The notes: generated by a model from the letters alone, not told the origin. 64,000 bases of DNA from Glycomyces sp040645615 (GCF_040645615.1 NZ_JBEYYO010000001.1:310001-374000); one strand, 5' to 3'. Numbered from the stretch's first letter, positions 16,059-25,354 are shown. Program-made: numbers and translations.

Positions 16059-17545
16059 AGCTGACCCTGACCGCCGTCACCGCGGCCGCGCTGCTGGCCG
16101 GGTGCACCGGCGCCGGAGCCGACTCGGGAGGCGTCCAAGTCGTCGTCTCCACCGAACTGATCAAGAACTGGGTCGAGGAGATCGGCGCAGGCCGGGTCCA
16201 CGTCGAGACGATCGTGCCGCCCGGCGGCGACCCGCATTCCTACGAGCCGAGCCCGAGGGACGCCGCCACCGTCGCCGGAGCCGACCTCGCCTTCACCAAC
16301 CACCTCCTCCTCGAAGACCACCCGCTCATCAAGCTCTTCGACACCAACGTCCCCGAAGGCTCCCCGAACATCGCCCTCGCCGAGAACGCCGAACCCTACG
16401 GCGCCAAGCTGCTCCCGTTGGTCGAGAACATCACCCTCGACACCGTGTGGCTCGGCTTCGGCGTCCGCGGCCAGACCCGGGACCGCGCCGCCGAGATCGA
16501 CGTGCACCTGACCGGCTACTCAGGTCCCGGCCAGGCCTCGATGTTCCTCACCGACGCCTTCGGGACCCCCGAGATCTACTGGAACACCGCCGACGGCCTC
16601 TCGGATGAGGACGCGATCACGTTGCCGCCCAACGCGCACACGCACGTCAACTGGACCTTCAGCGAACCCGGTGTGTACACCCTGGACATGGCCGCGACCC
16701 TCACCGACGCCGGGGCGGTCACCGAGGAGGGCACCGGGACCTTCACCTTCGCCGTCGGCGTCAACCCGCGCGAGGTCCGGCCCGGGGCCACGGTCATCGA
16801 CGGCGGCCACGTCGACCTCACCGCCGACCTCGACACCGGGGAGTTCTTCGCCCGCGACGACGACCGCGGCGAACTCGCCGCCGCCGACGTGGTGATCGAC
16901 GTGCCCACCAAGGCCGTCGAGCAGATCCCCGACGGCGACCTGTTCGCGTTCCTCGGCGAGGCGGGCGACGACGTCTACCAGCTCCCGCAGGCCGTCCTCG
17001 GCAAGCACGTCCACGGTGAGATCGACCCCCACGTGTGGCAGTCCGTCACCAACACCAAGGCCTACGTGCAGGTCATCACCGACGCCCTCGTCGAGCTCGA
17101 CCCGGGCGGCCGCGAGACCTACGAGCAGCACCGGGACGCCTACCTCGCCGAACTCGACGACCTCGACGCCGAGGTGGCCGCCGCGATCGACGCCATCCCC
17201 GAGGAGCACCGCCAATTGATCACCACCCACGACGCCTTCGGCTACCTCGCCGACGCTTACGACATGCAGATCGCCGGATTCGTGGTGCCCAACCCCGCCG
17301 CCGAACCCAGCGCCCGCCAGGTCGAGCAACTGACCGCGACCATCGCCGACCTCGACGTCCCCGCCGTGTTCGTCGAACCCAACCTGCACGCCCGCGCCTC
17401 CGTGCTGCGCCAGGTCGCCGACGACCTCGGCGTCCAGGTCTGCACCCTGCACGGCGACGCCCTGCCCCAAGACGCCCCGACCTATATCGACATGATGCGG
17501 CAGAACGCCTCCGAGCTGAGCCGCTGCCTTGGAGGAGACCGATGA
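16055..17545 (+). CDS. Anchored repeat-type ABC transporter substrate-binding protein with inserted repeat
   Basis: A 496-residue lipoprotein (lipobox LLAGC) of the ZnuA/TroA family split by an insert of about 200 residues. The N-lobe runs to about residue 113 and the C-lobe resumes at GEIDPHVWQ (about 321). Metal ligands are retained: His61 (GGDPHSYEP), His83 (TNHLL), His392 (TTHDAFGYL) and Glu441 (VFVEPN). The insert is one surface repeat in permuted order. The C-terminal half comes first (about 117-236, HTHVNWTFSEPGVY), then the N-terminal half (about 247-313, GGHVDLTAD...FLGEAGDDVYQLP). It matches the known 'anchored repeat ABC transporter, substrate-binding' group. Zn or Mn is the likely cargo. 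Confidence 0.9.
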   Translation: MKLTLTAVTAAALLAGCTGAGADSGGVQVVVSTELIKNWVEEIGAGRVHVETIVPPGGDPHSYEPSPRDAATVAGADLAFTNHLLLEDHPLIKLFDTNVPEGSPNIALAENAEPYGAKLLPLVENITLDTVWLGFGVRGQTRDRAAEIDVHLTGYSGPGQASMFLTDAFGTPEIYWNTADGLSDEDAITLPPNAHTHVNWTFSEPGVYTLDMAATLTDAGAVTEEGTGTFTFAVGVNPREVRPGATVIDGGHVDLTADLDTGEFFARDDDRGELAAADVVIDVPTKAVEQIPDGDLFAFLGEAGDDVYQLPQAVLGKHVHGEIDPHVWQSVTNTKAYVQVITDALVELDPGGRETYEQHRDAYLAELDDLDAEVAAAIDAIPEEHRQLITTHDAFGYLADAYDMQIAGFVVPNPAAEPSARQVEQLTATIADLDVPAVFVEPNLHARASVLRQVADDLGVQVCTLHGDALPQDAPTYIDMMRQNASELSRCLGGDR

Positions 17546-18933
17546 GAAAACACCTGACCCTGATCGCCGCGCTCGCGGCGGCCCTACTGCCCGCCGCGGC
17601 CGCGCAAGCCCAAGCGCCCGAAGGCATCGCCGAGTTCGACACCACCGGGACCGGCGTCGCGATAGACGGCCCCGCGACGCTCGCGACCGTCCCCTCGCTC
17701 GTGCCCGACCGGGAGGACTTCGCGTTCCTCGGCGAGGCGGGCGACCTGGTCTGGATCGCGGGCGCCGACGCCGAGGGGAACTTCCCCACGCTCGACGCCT
17801 CCGCCGCCGACACCGACCTGACGTTGGCGCTCGATAAGACCGAAGGCCCCGGCGACGCCTGGCTGTACACGTTCACCGGCCCCGGCCTGGCCGAACCGCT
17901 CGCCTCCACCGAGGACGACGAGTCGTTCGCGATCCCGGCCGGGACCACCGCCGCCGTGGTCCTCGCCGTGGACGAGCCCGGCCGGTACACGATCGAACTC
18001 GCCGCTCGCGAGAACGTCGGCCACGCCTCGGTCGCCACCACCCGTGGCCAGGCCGCGTCCTCGACCACCGCGACCTACACGCTCACCGCCGCACCCGCCA
18101 CCGTCGAAGAGGCCCAGGCCATAGCCGACCCAGCTGACCGCAACGGCTCCGCCCAGGCCGACACCTCCTGCACGACCATCGCCGAGGGCCACATCGACAT
18201 CGGCCCCCGCTTCGCGGACGGCACCTGGACCGCGCAGCTCCGCGACGATACCGCCTCCGAATCGGTCTGGCGCGACCTCGAAGACGTGGTCCTCACCGTC
18301 CCCGATGCGTCGCTGTTCCCGATCCCCGAGGGCTACGACTTCCTCGGCGCGCCCGGCGACGAGATCTACCTGCTCCCGCAGGTACAGGCCGCGGGCATCG
18401 TGTGGCCCGGCTGGAACACGCAGGACAAGTCCGTGATCGACGCCGTTCCCGGCTCAGTGGACTGGAACCTCACCGCCGTCGACGGCCCCGGCGAGTTCAC
18501 CCTCTTCCTCTCCAACACCTTCGGCGGAGCCGAAGTCCTCTTCGACTCCTCGGCGGCGCTGCCGCAGACCGTCAGCGTCCCCCGCAACACCCACGCCCAC
18601 GGCAACTGGACGTTCTCCGAACCGGGCGTCTACCTGCTCACCGTCGAGTTCACCGCCACCACCGGCGACGGCGAGACCGTGACCGACACCAAGAACGTGC
18701 AGCTCGCCGTCGGCGACGCGACCGACCCCGGCGACGCCTGCCACGGCGAGGGCGGCAGCGCAGGCAAGGACACCGACAACGGCGGCGACGACGGCGGCTT
18801 CCTCCCCACCACCGGCACCGGCTGGCTCCTGTGGGGCCTGGGCGCCGCCGCGATCGCCGTCGTCGTCGGCGCGACCATCATGTTCGCCACCCGCAAGCGC
18901 CGCAACGCCTCCGGAGACGCCGATGGGAACTGA
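17542..18933 (+). CDS. LPXTG-anchored ABC transporter-associated repeat protein
   Basis: A 463-residue surface protein with a signal peptide (AAAQAQA). A degenerate first repeat has lost GHVD and H-x-H but keeps FLGEAGDLVW. A complete second repeat runs from EGHIDIGP to HAHGNWTFSEPGVY. A Gly/Asp-rich linker leads to a sortase signal: LPTTG at 421-425, a hydrophobic stretch and RKRRN. It would be linked covalently to peptidoglycan. No sortase gene is present in the window. GGAGGAG precedes the ATG. It overlaps the substrate-binding gene by ATGA and the ATPase gene by 11 bases. Confidence 0.9.
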   Translation: MRKHLTLIAALAAALLPAAAAQAQAPEGIAEFDTTGTGVAIDGPATLATVPSLVPDREDFAFLGEAGDLVWIAGADAEGNFPTLDASAADTDLTLALDKTEGPGDAWLYTFTGPGLAEPLASTEDDESFAIPAGTTAAVVLAVDEPGRYTIELAARENVGHASVATTRGQAASSTTATYTLTAAPATVEEAQAIADPADRNGSAQADTSCTTIAEGHIDIGPRFADGTWTAQLRDDTASESVWRDLEDVVLTVPDASLFPIPEGYDFLGAPGDEIYLLPQVQAAGIVWPGWNTQDKSVIDAVPGSVDWNLTAVDGPGEFTLFLSNTFGGAEVLFDSSAALPQTVSVPRNTHAHGNWTFSEPGVYLLTVEFTATTGDGETVTDTKNVQLAVGDATDPGDACHGEGGSAGKDTDNGGDDGGFLPTTGTGWLLWGLGAAAIAVVVGATIMFATRKRRNASGDADGN

Positions 18934-19690
18934 CGCCCTGCGCGCCGAAACGCTCACCGTCTCGCTCGGCGGCCGACCCGTCCTCGACCGCGTCGACCTG
19001 GCGGTCGCCGCAGGCGAGACGGTAGGCCTCATCGGCCCCAACGGGGCCGGCAAGACCACACTCCTGCGAGCGGTCCTCGGACTGGTCAAACCCGATGGCG
19101 GCACGATCGCGACCGGCCCCGGCAGGCCCGGCTACGTCCCCCAGAAGCACGAGTTCACCTGGGACTTCCCGATCACCGTGCACGGAGCGGTCCTCAACGC
19201 CCGCAACAGCACCCGATGGCCCTTCCAAGCGACGGCCCGCAAGCTTCGCCGAGGCCCGGGCACCCGCCGGGCCGACCGCGACGCCGCCGGGGCCGCGCTC
19301 GACCGCGTCGGCCTCGCCGATCTCGCGCACCGGCCCGTGGGGGAGCTCTCCGGCGGCCAGCGCCAACGCGTCCTGGTCGCCAGGGCCCTGGTCCGCGAAC
19401 CCGGACTGCTGCTGCTCGACGAGCCCTTCACCGGCGTCGACGTCCCGACCCAGGAACTGCTCACCGAACTCCTGGTCCGCCTCGCCGCCGAAGGCACCGC
19501 GGTCCTGATGACCACCCACGACCTCGCGCAGGCTCGCTCGACCTGTTCGCGCCTGTGCCTGCTCAACCGCACCGTCGTCGCCGACGGCCCGCCCGCCGAG
19601 CTGTCCGACCCCGACCTGTGGCTGCGCGCCTTCGGCGTGGCCGCCTCCGGTGAACTCAAGGCCCTCCTGGCCGGAACGGACGCCCGATGA
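18923..19690 (+). CDS. Anchored repeat-type ABC transporter, ATP-binding subunit
   Basis: A 255-residue ABC ATPase of the zinc/manganese (ZnuC/MntB) group. It has Walker A GPNGAGKTT (about residue 37), a Q-loop in YVPQKHEFTWDFPITV, the signature LSGGQRQRVLVARAL, Walker B LLLLDEPFTGVD and the H-loop TTHD. An Arg-rich insertion (FQATARKLRRGPGTRRADRD) before the signature is longer than in most ZnuC proteins and fits the dedicated anchored-repeat subfamily. It energises the permease encoded next, which it overlaps by ATGA. Confidence 0.9.
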   Translation: MGTDALRAETLTVSLGGRPVLDRVDLAVAAGETVGLIGPNGAGKTTLLRAVLGLVKPDGGTIATGPGRPGYVPQKHEFTWDFPITVHGAVLNARNSTRWPFQATARKLRRGPGTRRADRDAAGAALDRVGLADLAHRPVGELSGGQRQRVLVARALVREPGLLLLDEPFTGVDVPTQELLTELLVRLAAEGTAVLMTTHDLAQARSTCSRLCLLNRTVVADGPPAELSDPDLWLRAFGVAASGELKALLAGTDAR

Positions 19691-20577
19691 TCGAATGGCT
19701 GGCCGAGCCCTGGTCGCACCTGTTCATGCAGCGGGCCTTCGCGGTCGCGGTGATGGCCGCGGTCGTCTGCGTCGTGGTGGGCGCCTTCGTGGTGCTGCGC
19801 GGCATGGCCTTCATCGGCGACGCGGTCGCGCACGCCGTGTTCCCGGGCGTGGCGATCGGCTTCGTGCTCCACATCAACCTGACCCTGTCCGGCGCGGTCG
19901 CCGGAATCGCCACGGCGCTGGCGATCGTCCTCATCAGCCAGACCCGCAGGCTCAAGGAGGACACGGTGATCGGCGTGTTCTGGGCCGCCGCGTTCGGCCT
20001 GGGCATCGTCATCGTCTCGACCCAGGACTCCTACACCGGCGACCTCGCCTCGTTCCTGTTCGGACAGATCCTCGCCCTCGGTGACGGCGATGTGCTCACC
20101 GTCGCGATCGTCGGGGCCGCGCTGGTCGCGGTGACGTTCCTGCTGCGCCGCCCGCTCATCGCGGTCAGCCTCGACCGCGAGACCGCCCGCGCCTCGGGGC
20201 TCCCGGTTCTGGCGCTCGACATCGTCCTCTACGTCATGGTCACCGCGGCGATCGTGGTCTCGCTCCAGGCCGTGGGCAACATCCTCGTGCTCGCACTGCT
20301 GGTGACGCCCTCGGCCGCGGCCCGCTTCCTCACCGACCGCCTCGGCACCATGATCGCGGTCGGCGCGGCGGTCGCGATGTTCGGCGCCGTCGCGGGCCTG
20401 TACCTGTCCTTCTACTACGACCTGGCCGCCGGAGGTCTGATCGTCCTGGTCATCACCGGCCTGTTCCTGCTCGCCTGGCTCCTCGCGCCTCGCCACGGCC
20501 TCCTCACGCGCCGGCGAAGTGCGCTCCCGACCGCTTCTCACTTATCTAGAGATATAACTCGAATGCGAGCTATTTAG
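19687..20577 (+). CDS. Anchored repeat-type ABC transporter, permease subunit
   Basis: A 296-residue ABC-3 family permease with about eight transmembrane segments and the motif VVLRGMAFIGDAVAHAVFPGVAIG. It has the same architecture as AztB at about 5.4-6.3 kb, but within the anchored-repeat subfamily. The last 20 residues, after a basic RRRS, are encoded by unusually AT-rich DNA (SRDITRMRAI). A TATCTAGAGATA palindrome (20543-20554) lies inside the coding end. Last gene of the operon. Confidence 0.9.
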   Translation: MIEWLAEPWSHLFMQRAFAVAVMAAVVCVVVGAFVVLRGMAFIGDAVAHAVFPGVAIGFVLHINLTLSGAVAGIATALAIVLISQTRRLKEDTVIGVFWAAAFGLGIVIVSTQDSYTGDLASFLFGQILALGDGDVLTVAIVGAALVAVTFLLRRPLIAVSLDRETARASGLPVLALDIVLYVMVTAAIVVSLQAVGNILVLALLVTPSAAARFLTDRLGTMIAVGAAVAMFGAVAGLYLSFYYDLAAGGLIVLVITGLFLLAWLLAPRHGLLTRRRSALPTASHLSRDITRMRAI

Positions 20578-20603
20578 GCTCTTCACGCCTGTCGCGGGTC
20601 CGG

Positions 20604-20641
20604 GTGAGCGCCGTGAAACATGGCGCCGATTTCTGCGACAT
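20604..20641. promoter_or_regulatory. Candidate GlnR box upstream of nitrate reductase
   Basis: GTGAG-n6-GAAAC-n6-CCGAT-n6-GACAT follows the 22-bp layout of actinobacterial GlnR boxes (GTnAC-n6-GAAAC, twice). The first half matches 9 of 10 informative positions counted loosely; the second half is weak. GlnR commonly activates nitrate assimilation genes, which fits the gene 60 bases downstream. Confidence 0.45.
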
Positions 20642-20700
20642 GAGTCCGTCACAGACCCGGCCTACGGTCGAGGCCGACCGGTTCTGGTGGAGGGAGCGCT

Positions 20701-23700
20701 ATGGCGGCAGGCGGCGCGGGAGTCGAGGACTCGCGGGTGCGGACGGCGTGTTCGTACTGCGGGGTCGGGTGCGGGATGGTCCTGGACATCGCCCGCGACC
20801 CAAGCGGTCTGCGGAGCGTGGCCAAGGCGTCGGGCGACAAGTTGCACCCGGCGAACCGGGGCCGGTTGTGCACCAAGGGCGCCACGACCGCGGACATGCT
20901 CGCCGCCCCCGGGCGCCTCGCGACCGCGCTGATCCGGCCCGAGCGTGGCGCCGAACCGATCCCGGCCTCGCTCGACGAGGCGATCGCCGAGACCGCGGCG
21001 CGGTTCCGCGCGATCATCGACGAGCACGGCCCCGACGCGTTCGCGCTCTACGTCTCCGGTCAGATGAGCCTCGAAGCCCAGTACTTGGCCAACAAGCTCA
21101 CCAAGGGCTACGTCGGCACCAACCAGATCGAGTCGAACTCGCGCCTGTGCATGGCCAGCGCCGGGACCGGCTACAAGCTCTCGCTCGGCGCCGACGGCCC
21201 GCCCGGGTCCTACGACGACTTCGACCATGCGGACGTGTTCTTCGTGATCGGCTCGAACATGGCCGACTGCCACCCGATCCTGTTCCTGCGCATGATGGAA
21301 CGCGTCAAGGCCGGGGCGAAGCTCATCGTCGCCGACCCGCGCCGCACCGCCACCGCCGACAAGGCCGACCTGTTCCTGCCCGTGGGGCCCGGCACCGACC
21401 TCGCCCTCCTCAACGGCCTGCTCCACCTCCTGGTCGAGAACGGCGACATCGACGAGGCGTTCATCGCCGCCCACACCACCGGCTGGGACGGCATGCCGGA
21501 CTTCCTCGCCGAATACACCCCGGGCCGCGTCGCCGAGCTCACCGGGATCGCCGAGGCCGACCTGCGCACGGCGGCCGCGTGGATCGGCGAGGCGGGTGCG
21601 TGGATGTCGTGCTGGACGATGGGCCTGAACCAGTCCACGCACGGCACCTGGAACACCAACGCCCTGGTCAACCTCCACCTCGCCACGGGCGCGATCTGCA
21701 AACCCGGGTCAGGGCCGTTCTCGCTGACGGGGCAGCCGAACGCCATGGGGGGCAGGGAGATGGGCTACATGGGCCCGGGCCTGCCCGGCCAGAGGTCCGT
21801 GCTCGCCGACGCGGACCGGGCGTTCATCGAGGACCTGTGGGAACTGGAGGCGGGGACGATCCGCGCCGACGGCGTCGGGCGCGGCACCGTCGCGATGTTC
21901 GAGGACATGGCCGCCGGGAAGATCAAGGCCTGCTGGGTCGTCTGCACCAACCCGGTCGCCTCGGTCGCCAACCGCAAGACCGTCATCGCCGGGCTGGAGA
22001 CCGCCGAGTTCGTGGTGACCCAGGACGTCTTCACCGACACCGAGACCAACGCCTACGCCGACATCGTCCTCCCCGGAGCATTGTGGACCGAAGCCGAAGG
22101 CGTCATGATCAACTCCGAACGGAGCCTGACCCTCGCCCGGCCCGCCGCCGACCCACCGGGTGAGGCCGAGGCCGACTGGCGGATCATCGCCCGCGTCGCG
22201 ACCGCCATGGGCTACAACGGATTCGACTACGCCAGCGCCGAGGACGTCTTCGAAGAGCTCAAGCGCGCCTACAACCCGCACACCGGGTGGGACGTCCGCG
22301 GGGCCACCTACGAGCGGCTGCGCGAGGAGGGCCCGGTGCAGTGGCCCGCGGCCCCGGACGGCCCGGCGCGCAACCCGATCCGCTACCTCGACTCGGGCGG
22401 CCGCCCGGTGTTCCCCACGCCCACAGGCAAAGCGGTGTTCTTTCCGCGCCCGCACCTCGACGCCGCCGAGATGCCCGACGACGACTATCCGTTCACCCTC
22501 AATACCGGCCGCGTCCAGCATCAGTGGCACACGCTGACCAAGACCGGGAAGGTCGCCAAGCTCAACCGGCTCAACCCCGGTCCGTTCGTCGAGGTCCACC
22601 CCGATGACGCTGGGCGCCTTGGCATCGCCGAAGGGGACGCGGTCGAGGTCGCCTCGCGGCGCGGCAAGGCGATCCTGCCCGCTGTGGTCACTGACCGGGT
22701 CCAGCCGGGCTGCTGCTTTGCGCCGTTCCACTGGAACGACCTGTTCGGCGAGTATCTGAGCGTCAACGCCGTCACCTCGGACGCCGTCGACCCGCTCTCC
22801 TTCCAGCCCGAGTTCAAGGTCTGCGCGGTGGCACTGGCCAAGTCGGCCGCCACGGTAGTCGTCACGACCCCAGTACCCGCCGAGAAGTCCATAGGGGACC
22901 AGCCTGGATCACTGGCCTCGGCCCTCGGCATCGCCGACACGCCGCCTCCCGAACTCGATGAGCGCGAGCGGATCTACCTCTCGGGCTTCCTGGCCGGCAT
23001 CGCTCCCGGCGACCTCGGCGTCCCGGTCCTGCCGCCCTCGGCCCCGCTGCGTCCCGCGCAGGCGCTGTGGGTCGACGGGCTGCTGGGAGGCCACTTCTCT
23101 CGCGAGCGTGTCGCCGCGCCCGCCGAAGGCGCGGAGCCGAATCCGGGTCGGGACGTGCTGGTGCTGTGGGCCTCCCAGACCGGGAACGCCGAGGGCTTCG
23201 CGGCCGAGACCGCGCAGCGGCTCACCGCCGCCGGGCACCGTGTCGCCTTGCGCGGCATGGATGAAGCCGACCCGGCCGCCCTCTCCGGGGCCGGGGAGGT
23301 CCTGCTCGTCACCAGCACGTTCGGCGACGGCGACGCCCCCGACAACGGCGCCGGGTTCTGGGAGGGCATCAGCGCCGCCGAAGGCCTTGAGGGCCTGCGC
23401 TACTCGGTGCTGGCCTTCGGCGATTCGTCCTATGACGACTTCTGCGGCCACGGCCGCCGCCTCGATCAGCGCCTCGAAGCCCTGGGCGCGACCAGGATCG
23501 CCCCGCGCGCCGACTGCGAGCCCGAGTACGAGACCACCGCCGCCGCCTGGCTCGACCAGGTGCTCAGCGCGCTCGCCGAAACCCGCTCCGACGCCACGGG
23601 CGCCTCCGTCAAGACGGCCGCGATCGGTGCCCACATCGGCTCGACCGTCGCCGTCCCCGAAGCTTCGGTGTCCTCGCGAAGCGCCGCGCCCGCCGCTCCT

Positions 23701-24825
23701 CGGGCCGTGGCCTCGGCGAAGCCGGTGCCCGCTCCGCTCGTCGGCAACCAGCTCCTGAGCCTGCCGGGCGCGGCCAAGGAGGTCCGGCGGTTCACCTTCG
23801 ACCTGTCCGACACGCCTCTGACGTACGAGGTCGGCGACGCGCTCGCCGTGCGTCCGGTGAACGCGCCCGCCCTCGTCGAGGAATGGCTGGCGCGCACCGG
23901 CATCGACCCCGCTGCTCCCGTCACGCTCGACGGCCCGGGCACGGTCGCGTTCGCCGAGGCTCTGACCGAGCACCTCGACATCGCCCGCATCTCCACGGAC
24001 CTGCTCCGCTTCGTCGCCGACCGGACCGCAGACCGCCGCCTCCACAAACTGCTGCGCCCCGACAACGACGGCGAGCTCGCCCAGTGGTCCTGGAACCGGC
24101 AGGCCGCCGACCTCATCGGCGAGCACCCCGTCGAGGCGACCGCCCAAGCCTGGGCCGATGTGCTCAAACCCCTTCGGGCACGCCAGTATTCGATCTCCTC
24201 CAGCCCGCGCACCGATCCCAACACCGTGTCGCTGACGGTCTCGGTGCTGCGCTATGAGAGTCCTTCGGGGATCGCCCGGGGCGGGGTGTGCTCGGCGTAT
24301 CTCGCCGATGCCGATCCCGGCACGCTCGTCCCGGTCAGAGTCCAGTCCGCGCCGCATTTCAAACCCCCGGCCGACCCCGCGGCCCCGGCGATCATGGTCG
24401 GCCCCGGGACCGGGATCGCCCCGTTCTACGGTTTCCTCCACGACCGCCGCGCCAGGGGCGACCGGGGCGCGAACTGGCTGTTCTTCGGCGAGCAGCGCCG
24501 GTCCACCGACTTCTACTACCGCACCGAGCTCGAAGCGATGCGCGAGGACGGGGTGCTGCGCCGCCTCGACACGGCCTTCTCCCGCGACCAGCGCGACAAG
24601 GTCTACGTCCAGGACCGGATGAGGGAGCACGGCCACCACCTGTGGTCGTGGCTGGAGAACGGCGCCCACTTTTACGTGTGCGGCGACGCCGCTCGGATGG
24701 CCAAGGACGTCGACCGCACCCTGCGCGACATCGTGGCCGTCCACGGAGGACTCGACGCCGACGCCGCCGCGGCCTACGTCAAGCGCCTCGCGGCCGAGAA
24801 GCGCTACGTCCGCGACGTCTACTGA
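20701..24825 (+). CDS. Bifunctional assimilatory nitrate reductase / flavoprotein fusion
   Basis: A 1374-residue cytoplasmic enzyme. Residues 1 to about 720 form a molybdopterin oxidoreductase with an N-terminal 4Fe-4S motif (CSYCGVGC at 17-24, plus RLCTKG) and the bis-MGD C-terminal domain (TGRVQHQWHT). A linker of about 90 residues follows. From about 818 there is a flavodoxin domain (LWASQTGNAEGF), then an FAD domain (RQYSISSSPR) and an NAD(P)H domain ending KRYVRDVY, as in CysJ. The fusion lets one chain pass electrons NADPH-FAD-FMN-FeS-Mo to reduce nitrate to nitrite. No nitrite reductase is in the window. AGGGAG precedes the ATG. This fusion is known in actinobacteria. Confidence 0.92.
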   Translation: MAAGGAGVEDSRVRTACSYCGVGCGMVLDIARDPSGLRSVAKASGDKLHPANRGRLCTKGATTADMLAAPGRLATALIRPERGAEPIPASLDEAIAETAARFRAIIDEHGPDAFALYVSGQMSLEAQYLANKLTKGYVGTNQIESNSRLCMASAGTGYKLSLGADGPPGSYDDFDHADVFFVIGSNMADCHPILFLRMMERVKAGAKLIVADPRRTATADKADLFLPVGPGTDLALLNGLLHLLVENGDIDEAFIAAHTTGWDGMPDFLAEYTPGRVAELTGIAEADLRTAAAWIGEAGAWMSCWTMGLNQSTHGTWNTNALVNLHLATGAICKPGSGPFSLTGQPNAMGGREMGYMGPGLPGQRSVLADADRAFIEDLWELEAGTIRADGVGRGTVAMFEDMAAGKIKACWVVCTNPVASVANRKTVIAGLETAEFVVTQDVFTDTETNAYADIVLPGALWTEAEGVMINSERSLTLARPAADPPGEAEADWRIIARVATAMGYNGFDYASAEDVFEELKRAYNPHTGWDVRGATYERLREEGPVQWPAAPDGPARNPIRYLDSGGRPVFPTPTGKAVFFPRPHLDAAEMPDDDYPFTLNTGRVQHQWHTLTKTGKVAKLNRLNPGPFVEVHPDDAGRLGIAEGDAVEVASRRGKAILPAVVTDRVQPGCCFAPFHWNDLFGEYLSVNAVTSDAVDPLSFQPEFKVCAVALAKSAATVVVTTPVPAEKSIGDQPGSLASALGIADTPPPELDERERIYLSGFLAGIAPGDLGVPVLPPSAPLRPAQALWVDGLLGGHFSRERVAAPAEGAEPNPGRDVLVLWASQTGNAEGFAAETAQRLTAAGHRVALRGMDEADPAALSGAGEVLLVTSTFGDGDAPDNGAGFWEGISAAEGLEGLRYSVLAFGDSSYDDFCGHGRRLDQRLEALGATRIAPRADCEPEYETTAAAWLDQVLSALAETRSDATGASVKTAAIGAHIGSTVAVPEASVSSRSAAPAAPRAVASAKPVPAPLVGNQLLSLPGAAKEVRRFTFDLSDTPLTYEVGDALAVRPVNAPALVEEWLARTGIDPAAPVTLDGPGTVAFAEALTEHLDIARISTDLLRFVADRTADRRLHKLLRPDNDGELAQWSWNRQAADLIGEHPVEATAQAWADVLKPLRARQYSISSSPRTDPNTVSLTVSVLRYESPSGIARGGVCSAYLADADPGTLVPVRVQSAPHFKPPADPAAPAIMVGPGTGIAPFYGFLHDRRARGDRGANWLFFGEQRRSTDFYYRTELEAMREDGVLRRLDTAFSRDQRDKVYVQDRMREHGHHLWSWLENGAHFYVCGDAARMAKDVDRTLRDIVAVHGGLDADAAAAYVKRLAAEKRYVRDVY

Positions 24826-24876
24826 CCGCCGGGCGTGGCGGAATCGCCCGGGTGTGGCGTGAGACGATGGTTGGTG

Positions 24877-25260
24877 ATGAATCAACCTGTAGAAGACTCA
24901 CTTGTGGCCGCCGAGGCTGAACTCCAACGCGCGCAACTGGCGAGCGATGTCGCTGCGCTGGAAGCATTGCTGCACCCTGACGTCGTGTACGTCGCTCCCG
25001 ACGGGGCCGAGTACGACAGGTCGCAAGACCTCGAGTCGCACGCTTCCGGGCAGCTTCGACTGACGAGCCTGGAGCAAGTCCAGGGATCCGCCCGCCAGTT
25101 CGGCTCGACGGGAGCCACCCGAGCCCGAATCAAACTCGCCGGCCTCGCGGGCGGCGCACCGTTCGAAGCGGAGATGCTCTACACCCGCACCTGGGTATTC
25201 GACCAGGGCAGATGGCAAGTGGTCCAAGCCCAAGGAACAAGCCTCCCACCCTCGGCCTGA
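24877..25260 (+). CDS. SnoaL/DUF4440-like NTF2-fold protein
   Basis: A 127-residue protein with the NTF2-like pattern: a helix with LVAAEAELQRAQLASDVAALEALLHPDVVYVAPDG, then strands ending YTRTWVFDQGRWQVVQAQGTSL. Family members are small enzymes or ligand-binding proteins; no substrate can be named. The ATG at 24877 is chosen over an in-frame upstream start at 24835. The stop codon lies inside the first copy of a 29-bp direct repeat that reappears after the next gene. Confidence 0.8.
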   Translation: MNQPVEDSLVAAEAELQRAQLASDVAALEALLHPDVVYVAPDGAEYDRSQDLESHASGQLRLTSLEQVQGSARQFGSTGATRARIKLAGLAGGAPFEAEMLYTRTWVFDQGRWQVVQAQGTSLPPSA

Positions 25261-25284
25261 CCGCGAAGGACTCGCCTGACGGCC
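25256..25284. repeat. 29-bp direct repeat, copy A
   Basis: It begins CCTGACCGCGAAGG and ends CCTGACGGCC. It matches copy B at 25893-25921 in 27 of 29 positions. It includes the stop codon of the NTF2-like gene. Confidence 0.75.
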
Positions 25285-25354
25285 GAAGTCGCATTGGGGA
25301 GCCACGCGCAATCAGATCTGCGGAGATGTCGGGGCCGTCGTCTATGGTGGCCCG

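Noticed and set aside
20543..20570. TATCTAGAGATA palindrome and CTCG-AATG-CGAG hairpin as an operator for the nitrate reductase
   Set aside because: Both lie within the last codons of the upstream permease gene and about 130 bases before the reductase. They may be a weak terminator, and there is no support for a regulator.
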